A stretch of DNA of 64,000 nucleotides from Pseudophaeobacter arcticus DSM 23566 (GCF_000473205.1 NZ_KI421507.1:2665187-2729186), one strand, 5' to 3'; positions 38,953-48,435 are shown, numbered from the stretch's first letter. Notes: generated from the sequence alone by a model not told the origin. Numbers and translations are program-made.

Positions 38953-40134
38953 ATGAAATCAATGGTCAGCCCCTTTGCCAAACTTGCCCTGGCCGCCAGC
39001 TTTGGACTTTGCCTGACGGCGCTGCCGCTTGCCGCTTTTGACACCAAGGCGCGGGCCGCCTACGTGGTGGATCAGGGGACCGACACCGTGCTTTTGTCCA
39101 AGAATGCCGATGTTCCGCTGCCCCCGGCTTCGATGTCGAAACTGATGACGCTGTATGTCGCCTTTGAAGCGCTGCGCGATGGCCGGCTGTCTTTGGATGA
39201 GCGTCTGCCTGTCAGTGCCCATGCCATGAGCTATGGCGGCTCAACCATGTTTCTGGACACCACCGACCGGGTGCGTGTCGAAGACCTGCTGCGCGGCATT
39301 ATCGTTTTGTCGGGCAATGACGCCTGTGTGGTCATCGCCGAGGCGCTCAGCCCCGATGGCACAGAGGCCGGTTTTGCCCGCTACATGACCAAACGCGCCC
39401 ATGAGATGGGCATGAGTGATGCCAGTTTTGCCAATGCCAACGGCTGGCCCGCTATTGGCCACCGCATGTCGATGCGTGACCTTGGCATCCTTGCCGAACA
39501 TCTAATCGAAGACTTCCCACAGTATTACCCTCTGTTTTCAGAGAAGAGTTTTGCCTTTGATGGTCGTGCGCCCTCCAATACCCACAACCGCAATCCCCTG
39601 CTCGGGCTTGGCATCGGTGCGGATGGGCTGAAGACCGGTCACACCTCTGAGGCAGGCTATGGCCTGGTCGGGTCCGCCGTGCAGGGGGATCGCCGGGTGA
39701 TCTTTGTGGTGACCGGATTGGACAGCACAAAGGCCCGCGCAGAGGAGGCTGAGGCCATTGTTAACTGGTCGTTTCGCCAATTTGCCAAAAAGATCGTCGC
39801 CAAGGCCGGTGTCTCGGTTGCCAGCGCCGAAGTTTGGCGGGGAGCGGAACGATCGGTAGGCCTGGTGCCTGAAACCGATCTGGAAATCCTGCTGCCTGCC
39901 CTCGCAGGCTCTGAAATCCCGGCTGAGGTGGTCTATTCCGGCCCAATCAATGCCCCCATCAGCAAAGGTCAACAACTGGCAGAGCTGGTTCTGCAGCCGG
40001 AGGGGCTGCCCGAAATCCGCCTGCCCCTGGTGGCTGAACAGGATGTCGCCAATGCGGGGTTCTTTCAGCGGGTGCAAAATGCAGCAAAGGTTCTGTCCAG
40101 ACGCCTGATTGCTGGTCCCGAGGCACAACAGTGA
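38953..40134 (+). CDS. dacA: D-alanyl-D-alanine carboxypeptidase (PBP5/6 family)
   Basis: A 393-residue periplasmic serine peptidase with a signal peptide. SxxK is at residues 60-63 (ASMSKLM), the SxN motif is SGND and the KTG box is LKTGHTS. A C-terminal beta-rich PBP5_C domain follows. It trims the terminal D-Ala of peptidoglycan stem peptides. AAGGAGGT precedes ATG 38953, so the in-frame ATG at 38899 inside the SPOR gene is rejected. The stop overlaps the thymidylate kinase start. Confidence 0.93.
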   Translation: MKSMVSPFAKLALAASFGLCLTALPLAAFDTKARAAYVVDQGTDTVLLSKNADVPLPPASMSKLMTLYVAFEALRDGRLSLDERLPVSAHAMSYGGSTMFLDTTDRVRVEDLLRGIIVLSGNDACVVIAEALSPDGTEAGFARYMTKRAHEMGMSDASFANANGWPAIGHRMSMRDLGILAEHLIEDFPQYYPLFSEKSFAFDGRAPSNTHNRNPLLGLGIGADGLKTGHTSEAGYGLVGSAVQGDRRVIFVVTGLDSTKARAEEAEAIVNWSFRQFAKKIVAKAGVSVASAEVWRGAERSVGLVPETDLEILLPALAGSEIPAEVVYSGPINAPISKGQQLAELVLQPEGLPEIRLPLVAEQDVANAGFFQRVQNAAKVLSRRLIAGPEAQQ

Positions 40135-40799
40135 GCGAGAATAGCATACGCCTGCCGACCGGCCTGTTCCTGACCTTTGAAGGTATTGACGGCTCGGGCA
40201 AATCAAGCCAGTGCAAACGCCTGGCCGAAGCTCTGCGCGCGGCGGGCTACGATGTTGTCCTCACCCGCGAGCCCGGCGGCTCTGAGGGGGCCGAGGATAT
40301 CCGCCGCCTGGTGCTGGAAGGCGACCCAGACAAGTGGTCCGCCGAGACCGAGATCCTGTTGTTCACCGCCGCACGGCGCGACCACCTGGAACGCACCATT
40401 CTGCCCGCTCTGGCTGCGGGCAAGGTGGTGATATGTGACCGCTTTGCCGATAGCACCCGGATGTACCAGGGCATGTCGCGGGGCGATTTGCGCGCCACGG
40501 TGGATCAGCTGCATGCGCTCATGATTGGACGTGAACCGGACCTGACCCTGCTTATTGATATGGATCCCGCCACCGGCCTGTCCCGCGCCAAGGGGCGCCA
40601 GGGCACCGAAGAACGGTTTGAGGATTTTGGCCTCGGCCTGCAGGAGAAAATGCGCGCGGGCTTTTTGTCTCTGGCGTCTGAGTTTCCCGACCGTTTCAGA
40701 GTTGTGGATGGTGCCCGGGATATCGACACCGTTGCTGCTGATGTTTTGCGCCTCACTGAGGCCGCACTGGCGGCCCGTACCAAAGCAGCGCAGCAATGA
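40131..40799 (+). CDS. tmk: Thymidylate kinase
   Basis: A 222-residue P-loop kinase that phosphorylates dTMP to dTDP. The P-loop is FEGIDGSGKSS (residues 17-26), the substrate motif is TREPGGS and DRF is at VVICDRFADS. It starts at GTG 40131, which overlaps the carboxypeptidase stop (GTGA), and its own stop overlaps holB by four bases. Confidence 0.95.
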   Translation: MSENSIRLPTGLFLTFEGIDGSGKSSQCKRLAEALRAAGYDVVLTREPGGSEGAEDIRRLVLEGDPDKWSAETEILLFTAARRDHLERTILPALAAGKVVICDRFADSTRMYQGMSRGDLRATVDQLHALMIGREPDLTLLIDMDPATGLSRAKGRQGTEERFEDFGLGLQEKMRAGFLSLASEFPDRFRVVDGARDIDTVAADVLRLTEAALAARTKAAQQ

Positions 40800-41932
40800 G
40801 CCGCGCCCCCAAGGCAAAAGCCGACGAAGAGCTGCCGCGCGCCGATCAGGCCCCAGGCGCGCCGCACCCGCGCGAGACCACCCAGCTCTTTGGGCAGGAT
40901 CAGGCAGAGCAGGATTTTCTCACCGCCTTCAACTCCAACCGGCTGCATCACGGCTGGTTGCTCACCGGACCGCAGGGCGTCGGCAAGGCGACCCTGGCCT
41001 GGCGCATCGCCCGGTTCCTGCTGGCGACGCCAGCCGCCGAGGAAGGCTTGTTTGGTGCACCGCCCCCAGCCACCTCGCTGTCGATTGACCCCGAACACCC
41101 GGTGTCACACCGCATTCAGGCCCTGGCCGAGCCCGGGCTGGTCGCCATCAGCCGCAGCTACAACGACAAGGGCAAGCTGCGCGATCAGATCGTGGTCGAT
41201 GATATCCGCAAACTGAACCGCTTTTTTGGCCTGTCCTCCACCGACGGCGGCCGCCGCGTGGTGATTGTGGATGCCGCAGACGACATGAACATAAGTGCGG
41301 CCAACGCCTTGCTGAAAATGCTCGAAGAGCCCCCTGCCCGCACCACTTTGCTGTTGATCTCCCATCAGCCCTCGCGCCTGCTGCCGACGATCCGGTCCCG
41401 CTGCCGCACCCTGCGACTGGGGCCGCTTTTGCCGGAAGATATGCAATCTGCCTTGGCGCAGGCCGGAGCCGAACTGCCTGAAAACACCGCCCATCTCACC
41501 GCCCTGGCGGCGGGGTCTGTTGGGGCCGCCCTGCGAATGTTGAACCTTGGCGGGCTAAGGATCTACGCCGAGCTGGTACAGATCCTGAACACCATGCCCC
41601 GGTTGGATCGCCAACGCGCCATCGCTCTGGCTGAGGCCTCAGCCCAGCGCGGCGCAGCCGAGAAGTTTGAACTGCTGCTCACCCTGATCGAGGTCGCCCT
41701 GTCGCGGCTTGCCCGAACCGGCGCCACAGGTCAGCCGCCACAGCCCGAAGCCGCAGCAGGCGAGGCCGCAATGCTGACCCGACTGGCCGCAACGCCGCTG
41801 CAGGGGCGCGCCTGGGCTGATCTCTCGGCTGAGGCCACGACGCGCGCACGCCACGGGCAGGCCGTGAACCTTGACCCGGCTTCACTTGTCCTAGATACGG
41901 TTTTCAAGATGCAAGAGACCGCATCCCGGTGA
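40796..41932 (+). CDS. holB: DNA polymerase III subunit delta'
   Basis: A 378-residue clamp-loader subunit of the AAA+ class. Walker A is GPQGVGKAT, followed by VVIVDAADDMNISAANALLKMLEEPP and the SRC motif in TIRSRCRTL. It helps load the sliding clamp. The tmk-holB-tatD order is conserved across alphaproteobacteria and supports the call. Confidence 0.93.
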   Translation: MSRAPKAKADEELPRADQAPGAPHPRETTQLFGQDQAEQDFLTAFNSNRLHHGWLLTGPQGVGKATLAWRIARFLLATPAAEEGLFGAPPPATSLSIDPEHPVSHRIQALAEPGLVAISRSYNDKGKLRDQIVVDDIRKLNRFFGLSSTDGGRRVVIVDAADDMNISAANALLKMLEEPPARTTLLLISHQPSRLLPTIRSRCRTLRLGPLLPEDMQSALAQAGAELPENTAHLTALAAGSVGAALRMLNLGGLRIYAELVQILNTMPRLDRQRAIALAEASAQRGAAEKFELLLTLIEVALSRLARTGATGQPPQPEAAAGEAAMLTRLAATPLQGRAWADLSAEATTRARHGQAVNLDPASLVLDTVFKMQETASR

Positions 41933-41981
41933 CCTATAGACAGGCCATCCCGGATCCGGCCAGACACACGACGAGGCAGGC

Positions 41982-42791
41982 ATGAGCACCACAATTCCAC
42001 AGATCACCGATAGCCATTGCCATCTGGATTTCCCCGATTTTGAGGGCGAGCTGGATGCGGTCATTGCCCGCGCTGCCGAGGCAGGCGTGACCCGCATGGT
42101 CACCATCTGCACCAAGCTCAGGAACGAGCCTGCTGTGCGCGCCATCGCCGAGACCCATGCACCGGTGTTCTACGCCGCAGGCACCCACCCGATGAGCGTC
42201 GCCTCAGAACCCATGGCCAGCTATGATGATCTGGTTGCCCTGGCGGATCATCCAAAATTTGTCGGTATTGGCGAGACCGGGCTCGACTATCACTATACGG
42301 CCGAAAGCGCCGAAATTCAGCAGCAGTCCCTGCGCACCCATATTGCCGCCGCCCGCGACACCAAACTGCCGCTGATCATCCACGCCCGTGCCGCCGATGA
42401 CGATATGGCGCGGATCCTGCGCGAAGAGATGCAAAACGGTGCCTTCAGCTGCGTCATGCACTGTTTCTCCTCTTCGGTTGAACTGGGCCGGGCGGCGCTG
42501 GACCTTGGGTTTTACCTGTCGATGTCAGGTATTTCAGCCTTCCCCAAAAGCCAGGAGCTGCGCGACATCTTTGCCGAAGCGCCACTCGACCGTATCCTGG
42601 TGGAAACCGACGCCCCCTATCTGGCGCCACCGCCCCATCGCGGCAAACGCAACGAACCGGCATATTCGGCCCTCACCGCGCAGGTTGGGGCCCAGGTCTT
42701 TGATCTGGACTATGGTGATTTTGCCGCGCAGACCCAGGCCAATTTTGACCGCCTGTTCTGGAAGGCCGCCCGGTATGAGGCCGCTGCCTGA
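41982..42791 (+). CDS. tatD: TatD-family metal-dependent deoxyribonuclease
   Basis: A 269-residue TIM-barrel hydrolase. It has the metal motif DSHCHLDF at the N-terminus, GIGETGLDYH, HARAADDD, a His in MHCFSS and ETDAPYLAP near the end. Family members are 3'-5' DNases. It ends by overlapping the MBL gene start by one base. Confidence 0.93.
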   Translation: MSTTIPQITDSHCHLDFPDFEGELDAVIARAAEAGVTRMVTICTKLRNEPAVRAIAETHAPVFYAAGTHPMSVASEPMASYDDLVALADHPKFVGIGETGLDYHYTAESAEIQQQSLRTHIAAARDTKLPLIIHARAADDDMARILREEMQNGAFSCVMHCFSSSVELGRAALDLGFYLSMSGISAFPKSQELRDIFAEAPLDRILVETDAPYLAPPPHRGKRNEPAYSALTAQVGAQVFDLDYGDFAAQTQANFDRLFWKAARYEAAA

Positions 42792-43588
42792 TGGCTGAGC
42801 TGCGCTATACAATTCTGGGCTGCGGCTCTTCCGGTGGGGTGCCCCGCCTGGGCGGTCATTGGGGCGACTGCGACCCTGACAACCCACGCAACCGTCGCCG
42901 CCGCTGTTCCATGCTGGTGGAACGCGACGGGCCGGATGGCACCACCTCGGTGCTGATCGACACCTCGCCTGACATGCGCAGCCAGTTGCTGGATGCCGGG
43001 GTGGGACGGCTGGACGCGGTGGTCTATACCCATTCCCATGCCGATCATGTGCATGGCATGGATGACCTGCGGATGATCGTCTTCAACATGCGCGCCCGCG
43101 TGCCCGTCTACGCCGATGGCGATACGCAAAATGCGCTGCTGTCGCGCTTTGGCTATGCCTTTGTGCAGCCCGAAGGCTCCCCCTATCCGCCGATCCTGGA
43201 TCTGCGGACCATTGATGGCGCCTTTTCCATTGGTGGCCCCGGCGGCGAGATCCCTTTCCTGCCCTTTGAGGTCAATCACGGGGCCATGGATGCCCTGGGG
43301 TTCCGCATTGGCAATCTCGCCTATCTGCCGGATGTTGCCGAAATCTCCGAGGATGTCACCGAGGTGCTGGAAGGGCTGGATTATTGGGTTCTGGATGCCC
43401 TGCGTCGCAGCCCACACCCCACCCATTTCAGTCTTGAGCAGGCCTTGGCCTGGATCGAGCGGATGCAGCCAAAACGCGCGGTGCTGACCAATATGCATGT
43501 TGATCTGGACTATGCCACGCTTGAGGCCGAGACCGCCGATCACATCACCCCGGCCTATGACGGCATGGTCATTCGCTGCCCGCTGTAG
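42791..43588 (+). CDS. MBL-fold metallohydrolase (PhnP-like)
   Basis: A 265-residue beta-lactamase-fold hydrolase with the metal site THSHADHVHG. The N-terminal LGCGSSGGVPR and the Cys-containing segment GDCDPDNPRNRRRRCS are typical of the PhnP-like phosphodiesterase group. Function in this operon is not established; cyclic-nucleotide phosphodiesterase activity is the family expectation. It is the last gene of the SPOR-dacA operon. Confidence 0.88.
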   Translation: MAELRYTILGCGSSGGVPRLGGHWGDCDPDNPRNRRRRCSMLVERDGPDGTTSVLIDTSPDMRSQLLDAGVGRLDAVVYTHSHADHVHGMDDLRMIVFNMRARVPVYADGDTQNALLSRFGYAFVQPEGSPYPPILDLRTIDGAFSIGGPGGEIPFLPFEVNHGAMDALGFRIGNLAYLPDVAEISEDVTEVLEGLDYWVLDALRRSPHPTHFSLEQALAWIERMQPKRAVLTNMHVDLDYATLEAETADHITPAYDGMVIRCPL

Positions 43589-43704
43589 GCAAGGTTTTCT
43601 CCGGGCGGCCCTGCCGCCCGCAGTAAGTGCAGAACCTGATTTTTTCTGCCTGGCCAGTCTGACCAGTCCCGCCAGTCTCGCCGCCGACCACATTGCCCAA
43701 CGGG

Positions 43705-43738
43705 CCCGCCACTTTTCAAAGCCCGCCATTTTTCAAAG
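43705..43738. repeat. 17-bp direct repeat, two copies
   Basis: CCCGCCACTTTTCAAAG (43705-43721) and CCCGCCATTTTTCAAAG (43722-43738) differ at one base and lie head to tail just before the AEC permease gene. Confidence 0.7.
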
Positions 43739-43768
43739 CCCAAAGTGACTGCTCCAAAGGAAACCGCG

Positions 43769-44701
43769 ATGTTGCAAAGTCTGATTGATGTCATCCTGCC
43801 GGTCTTTCTGGTAGTGGCTGCAGGCTATGTCGCAACGCTAAAGGAGGTTTTCTCCGCCTCTCATATTGAGGGGCTGATGAAATTCACCCAGGGCTTTGCC
43901 ATCCCCTGCCTGCTGTTTCACGCCATGGCCAATCTTGACCTGTCCAACAGTTTTGATCCCAAGTTGCTCATCAGCTTTTATACCGGAGCCGCAACCTGTT
44001 TTGGCATCGGTCTGACGGGCGCCCGGCTGCTGTTCAAACGCGACTGGGAAGACTGCGTGGCCATCGGGTTCTGCTGCCTGTTCTCCAATTCCGTTCTGTT
44101 GGGGCTGCCCATTACCGAACGCGCCTTTGGACCTGAGAACCTGACCGGCAACTATGCGATCATCGCCTTTCACTCTCCTTTTTGCTACGGGCTGGGCATC
44201 ACCGCGATGGAGGTGGTGCGCAACCGCGGGGCTGGTGGGGTCAAAACCGTCTCTTCGGTGCTGACGGCGATGTTCAAAAACGTGCTGATCCTCGCCATCG
44301 CGCTTGGCTTTGCTTTCAACCTCGCGGGAGTGACGATCCCCACGGCTGTTGATGAAGCCCTGCAATTGGTCATTCGGGCCGCCCTGCCCGCAGCACTGTT
44401 TGCCCTGGGCGGCGTCTTGGTTCAGTACCGCCCCGAAGGCGATTTGCGCACCATTGGCTTTGTCTGCGTCATCGCGCTGATGGTGCATCCCAGCATTGTC
44501 TGGCTGCTGGGGGGATCGCTGGGGCTGAAACAGGATCTGTTCCGCTCTGGTGTGCTGAACGCTGCCATGGCGCCGGGGTTCAACGCCTATATCTTTGCCA
44601 ATATGTACGGGCGCGCCAAACGGGTCGCCGCCTCTTCGGTGCTGATTGCCACTGCCGCTTCGGTGATGACAGTCTGGTTCTGGCTGCTGGTGCTCAGCTA
44701 A
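43769..44701 (+). CDS. AEC-family (auxin-efflux-carrier-like) permease
   Basis: A 310-residue membrane protein with about ten hydrophobic segments in two inverted halves, starting LQSLIDVILPVFLVVAAGYV. The family exports or imports carboxylates such as malate and malonate in bacteria. ATG 43769 follows AAGGAAA, preferred over GTG 43745. It is convergent with the racemase gene and the substrate is unknown. Confidence 0.85.
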   Translation: MLQSLIDVILPVFLVVAAGYVATLKEVFSASHIEGLMKFTQGFAIPCLLFHAMANLDLSNSFDPKLLISFYTGAATCFGIGLTGARLLFKRDWEDCVAIGFCCLFSNSVLLGLPITERAFGPENLTGNYAIIAFHSPFCYGLGITAMEVVRNRGAGGVKTVSSVLTAMFKNVLILAIALGFAFNLAGVTIPTAVDEALQLVIRAALPAALFALGGVLVQYRPEGDLRTIGFVCVIALMVHPSIVWLLGGSLGLKQDLFRSGVLNAAMAPGFNAYIFANMYGRAKRVAASSVLIATAASVMTVWFWLLVLS

Positions 44702-44729
44702 CGCCCCCTCACAGGAGGGAGCCCCTGAG

Positions 44730-45464
44730 CTACCAGCGGGGGTCATCCAGCTCCAGATCAAAGCGACGCGGCATCAGCCCGGCCTGAAACCAGGTGACAA
44801 AGCTTTGGATGGAGAACACCGGCAGGCCCGTCACCCGGCGCAGATCGCGGGCATAGGGCACCATATTGGTGCATTCCAACACGATCGCCCCCAGATCCGG
44901 ATTATCCGCCACCAGCGCCCGGGCGCTGTCAATCATGTCCAGCCGACAGGCTTCAAAGTCTATCGCCGCAGCATCCCCAAGTATATCACGGGTAAAGCAG
45001 CGCAGCCCCTCTGTGCCGCCAACCGGCGTATCCCCCGGCGCGCCCGCAGCACGCAGGTGGGCGGGGGTCAGTGTCTCCTTGGAAATGGTCAGGACGCCAA
45101 CCCGCTTATCCCTAGGCAAAAGCGCCTGCACCATCGGCACCTGCATCAGCGAAGACGTCGCCACCGGCACCCCCAGCGCGGCTTTGACCTGATCCTGGAT
45201 CAGCGCCAGAAAGCCGCAATTGGTGGTGATGCCATCACAGCCCATCGCAATCAGGTCACGCCCTGCCTCGATGAACAAATCCACCAGTTTGGTCGGATCA
45301 TTGCGCACCACCAAATCCGGAGTAGCACCGCGTACCACCCGGTAATGCACCGGAAAATCCCAGGTCAGGACATTGCCCATATCGCCGTGAATACGCGGGA
45401 ACTGTGTTTCCAACATCAAGATCCCCACCGCAGCCCCATAGACCGTCTTGCCACCCTGTTCCAT
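44730..45464 (-). CDS. Asp/Glu/hydantoin racemase superfamily protein
   Basis: A 244-residue protein with the two-Cys catalytic pattern of the superfamily: TTNCGFLAL in the first half and VLECTNMVPY in the second. AAGGAG precedes ATG 45464; the frame is open further upstream but overlaps the GntR gene. The family includes aspartate/glutamate racemases, hydantoin racemases and maleate isomerase-type decarboxylases. The neighbouring GntR and TPP-enzyme genes suggest a small catabolic unit, but the substrate is not evident. Confidence 0.82.
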   Translation of the reverse strand: MEQGGKTVYGAAVGILMLETQFPRIHGDMGNVLTWDFPVHYRVVRGATPDLVVRNDPTKLVDLFIEAGRDLIAMGCDGITTNCGFLALIQDQVKAALGVPVATSSLMQVPMVQALLPRDKRVGVLTISKETLTPAHLRAAGAPGDTPVGGTEGLRCFTRDILGDAAAIDFEACRLDMIDSARALVADNPDLGAIVLECTNMVPYARDLRRVTGLPVFSIQSFVTWFQAGLMPRRFDLELDDPRW

Positions 45465-45516
45465 CCCGTCTCCTTTTGAGTAATGCCCGCCGCGCCCAGT
45501 GATTAGCGTCCAGTGC

Positions 45517-46212
45517 CTAGTCTTCGTCCGGCACATAGAGCTGGGAAAAGGCGATGCGCACCGCCTCGGTTGCCTCTTCACGGCGCTTTTCAATATGCCC
45601 CCGCAGGGCTTTGGTTGCAGCCTCAACGTCCCGTGCGGCCAGCCCCTGTAGCACCTGCCGATGGGCCGAAACATCGCCCGGCGGGCGCCCCTCAGCCTGA
45701 TCGCGCATCCGCTTTAGATCAATCAAGCGGATATAGCGGATCCGCCCATTGAGGTTCTTCAGCATCCGTTGCAGTTCACTATTGCCGGACAATTGCACCA
45801 GGCGATTATGAAAACTCTCGTCCAGCGCCAACAGCTCTTCCAAATCGGTGGCGCTTTCATAGTCCGGCTCCATCCGGTCCAGATAGTCGGAAAATGCGGA
45901 GATATCTTGCTCTGGTGCGCGCAGGCAAGCAATGCGCAGGGCTTCACATTCGATCGCCACACGCGCCTCATACAGGTCAAGAATATAGCCTGGCGTCAGC
46001 GGGCGGCAAAAGAATCCCCGGTTGATCTGAAAGGTCAAAAACCCCTCGGCCACCAGCCGGTTCAGCGCCTCCCGCAACGGCGTGCGGCTGGCCCCCAGCA
46101 CCTCGGACACGGCACTTTCATTGATCCGCTGGTCAGGCTTGAAGGCAAAATCCGCTGCCATCCGGCGCAGCGCCTCATAGACCCGATCAACATTGCTTTC
46201 CCGTTTGGCCAT
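45517..46212 (-). CDS. GntR-family transcriptional regulator (FCD type)
   Basis: A 231-residue regulator. The winged helix is at residues 8-72 (INESAVSEVLGASRTPLREALNRLVAEGFL), and the FCD domain has metal-ligand-like residues in ESFHNRL and SAHRQVLQ. It is divergent from the TPP enzyme and upstream of the racemase gene (52 bp gap). A 14-bp palindrome with core TGTATACA lies midway in the divergent promoter region and fits this class. The frame extends upstream to 46395, but that part is not protein-like. Confidence 0.88.
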   Translation of the reverse strand: MAKRESNVDRVYEALRRMAADFAFKPDQRINESAVSEVLGASRTPLREALNRLVAEGFLTFQINRGFFCRPLTPGYILDLYEARVAIECEALRIACLRAPEQDISAFSDYLDRMEPDYESATDLEELLALDESFHNRLVQLSGNSELQRMLKNLNGRIRYIRLIDLKRMRDQAEGRPPGDVSAHRQVLQGLAARDVEAATKALRGHIEKRREEATEAVRIAFSQLYVPDED

Positions 46213-46305
46213 CTTGTTCCGCTCGCATCCTGATCTTGGCGCAGTTCCCTGCTGATTTGAGGCCACGCTAGAGCAGACTTGACTTGTCCGCAATAATGAA
46301 CTCCA

Positions 46306-46319
46306 AACTGTATACAGTT
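46306..46319. promoter_or_regulatory. Palindromic operator candidate for the divergent GntR regulator
   Basis: AACTGTATACAGTT is a perfect palindrome placed 94 bp before the GntR start and 106 bp before the TPP-enzyme start. The TGTATACA core is like operators of other FCD-type GntR proteins. Confidence 0.65.
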
Positions 46320-46424
46320 GTGAGCACACGACTTGATTCCATTGGTGATGCAATGAACAAAACGCGGCACCCGTAGAGAGCTGCACAATGACCAAAACAG
46401 ATTGATCAAACCCGGGAGAGTAAA

Positions 46425-48116
46425 ATGAGCAATGCGATGAACGGCGCCGAGGCCCTGGTGCGGATGTTGGAAGCCCACGGCGTGCGCCATGTCTTTGGTC
46501 TGTGCGGCGACACCACCCTGCCCTTTTATGACGCGCTTTATGGCCTGGATCACGGCATAACCCATGTGCTTACCCGCGACGAGCGCTCTGCGACCTATAT
46601 GGCCGATGGCTATTCCCGCGTCACTGGTCGCCCCGGCGTGGCCGAGGGTCCCTCCGGTGGCGGCGCCACCTATATCCTGCCCGGCCTCATTGAAGCCACC
46701 GAAAGCTCCTACGCGGTTCTTGGCATCACCACCGACATCTCGGTTGCGTCTTATGGAAAATACCCGCTGACAGAGGTCGACCAGGAGGCCCTGATGCGGC
46801 CCCTGACCAAGTGGAACACGGTGATCAAACAGTCCCAACACATCCCCCGGATGGTGCGCACCGCTTTCAAGGCCATGACCACTGGCCGGTCAGGTGCGGC
46901 TCATCTTGGCCTGCCATATGATGTGCAATATGATGCGGTTGACCCCAGTGATATCTGGGCAGACCCAAAACACCAAAGCTATCCCGCCTACCCGCAGGCG
47001 CCCGAACCCGGCGCTGCAGAGGCGGCGATTGATGCAATTTTATCGGCAAAATCGCCGCTGATCATCTGTGGCGGCGGCATTGTGATTGCCGGCGCCATGG
47101 AGGAGCTCTCCCGGCTTGCCACCCGCCTGGATATTCCAGTCGCAACCTCGATCTCAGGTCAGGGATCCCTGGCCGAGACCCATGCCAATTGCCTGGGTGT
47201 TGTGGGCTCAAACGGCGGCACCGATGAAACCTGGGAAATGATGGAGGCGGCGGATCTGGTGGTGTTCATGGGCTGTCGTGCAGGCTCTACCACCACCTCG
47301 CGCTGGGAGGCCCCGGCACCCGGCACCCGTATCGTGCATTTTGACAATGACCCGATGGTGATCGGCGCCAATTACCGCACCGAGGTGGGGGTGGTGGGCG
47401 ACCTGCGGCTCTCGCTGGCTGCGGTCAACGCGGTGCTGGATCGCCGGGCGCAGGGCGCGGATAGCTTTGGCGGTGCTGCTGCCATCGCACAGATCAAAGC
47501 GCGCAAGTTTGAAAGGTTTCATCACCTGGCCCAAAGCACCGAGACCCCAATCCGCCCCGAGCGCGTGGTTGATGCGCTGATGAAAGTGCTGCCGCCGGAT
47601 GCCACTGTGGTTTCTGATCCCGGGACCAGTTGTCCGTATTTTTCGGCCTATTACCAATTGCAGCAACCGGGGCGCTATTTCATCACCAACCGGGCGCATG
47701 GCGCCCTTGGCTACGCGCTTTCGGCTTCCTTGGGGGCATGGTTCGGGCGGCCCGCATCAAAAACCGTGGCCTTGATGGGAGATGGATCCTTTGGATTTAC
47801 CGTGGGTGAGCTGGAGACCGTCTGTCGCGCCCGCGCGCCCATCACCTTTGTGGTGTTCTCCAATTCAAACTTCGGCTGGATCAAGGCCAGCCAGTTCGCG
47901 GACAAGGGCGCGCGGTACTACAACGTCGATTTCAACCGCACCGACCATGCCGCCATCGCTGCCGCCTATGGTATCAAAAGCTGGCGTGTGGACAAGCCCG
48001 AGGACCTGGAGCGGGTGATGCGCGAGGCGGTTAATCACGACGGCCCCACCCTGGTGGATGTGGTCTGTCAGCCCCTGGAGGAAAGCAACGCCCCTGTTCG
48101 GCGCTGGATGGGGTGA
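46425..48116 (+). CDS. Thiamine-diphosphate-dependent enzyme (acetolactate synthase-like)
   Basis: A 563-residue three-domain ThDP enzyme. The N-terminal Pyr domain carries the catalytic Glu in TRDERSATYMADGYSRVTG. The middle domain contains SISGQGSLAETH, and the C-terminal PP domain has the cofactor motif GDGSFGFTVGELET ending NSNFGW. Members decarboxylate or ligate 2-oxoacids. It is not the canonical IlvB, since no small subunit is adjacent and the context is a racemase plus GntR. The specific substrate is unknown. Confidence 0.87.
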   Translation: MSNAMNGAEALVRMLEAHGVRHVFGLCGDTTLPFYDALYGLDHGITHVLTRDERSATYMADGYSRVTGRPGVAEGPSGGGATYILPGLIEATESSYAVLGITTDISVASYGKYPLTEVDQEALMRPLTKWNTVIKQSQHIPRMVRTAFKAMTTGRSGAAHLGLPYDVQYDAVDPSDIWADPKHQSYPAYPQAPEPGAAEAAIDAILSAKSPLIICGGGIVIAGAMEELSRLATRLDIPVATSISGQGSLAETHANCLGVVGSNGGTDETWEMMEAADLVVFMGCRAGSTTTSRWEAPAPGTRIVHFDNDPMVIGANYRTEVGVVGDLRLSLAAVNAVLDRRAQGADSFGGAAAIAQIKARKFERFHHLAQSTETPIRPERVVDALMKVLPPDATVVSDPGTSCPYFSAYYQLQQPGRYFITNRAHGALGYALSASLGAWFGRPASKTVALMGDGSFGFTVGELETVCRARAPITFVVFSNSNFGWIKASQFADKGARYYNVDFNRTDHAAIAAAYGIKSWRVDKPEDLERVMREAVNHDGPTLVDVVCQPLEESNAPVRRWMG

Positions 48117-48435
48117 GGCCCGTCTCGGAAAGGCTCTGGGAGAGCCTTTCAGGGCCGAACGGGCGGAGCCCTGGGGGACTATGCCAAACGGGCGGAGCCC
48201 TGGGGGATCATGCCAGACGGGCAAAGCCCTGGGGGTCGGACAAAGACGACAAAAGATGCCCGTTCCAGTGCCATGTCCCGGAAAAGATATCGGCCCACCC
48301 TGAAACTCCGTTCCGCACTCCCTGAGCTCCAGTCACCAACCGCGCCGCGCCTTGGCGCGGCGCCCGGCCCAAGGGGAGAGAGGTCATCTTTGATGGCCTT
48401 GATCTGCGCGGGAGCCCCTCCTTATTTGAACACTG
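48117..48435. other. Intergenic region with tandem repeats
   Basis: It contains a hairpin AAAGGCTCT-GGG-AGAGCCTTT (48130-48150) right after the TPP-enzyme stop, and then three tandem 29-bp units (listed separately). No gene seen in the remainder, which lies between convergent genes. Confidence 0.6.
48158..48243. repeat. Three tandem 29-bp repeats
   Basis: Units start at 48158, 48187 and 48216. Each begins (A/G)ACGGGC and contains GCCCTGGGGG. Units 1 and 2 are nearly identical, and unit 3 diverges at its centre (AAAGCCC) and end. Confidence 0.75.
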
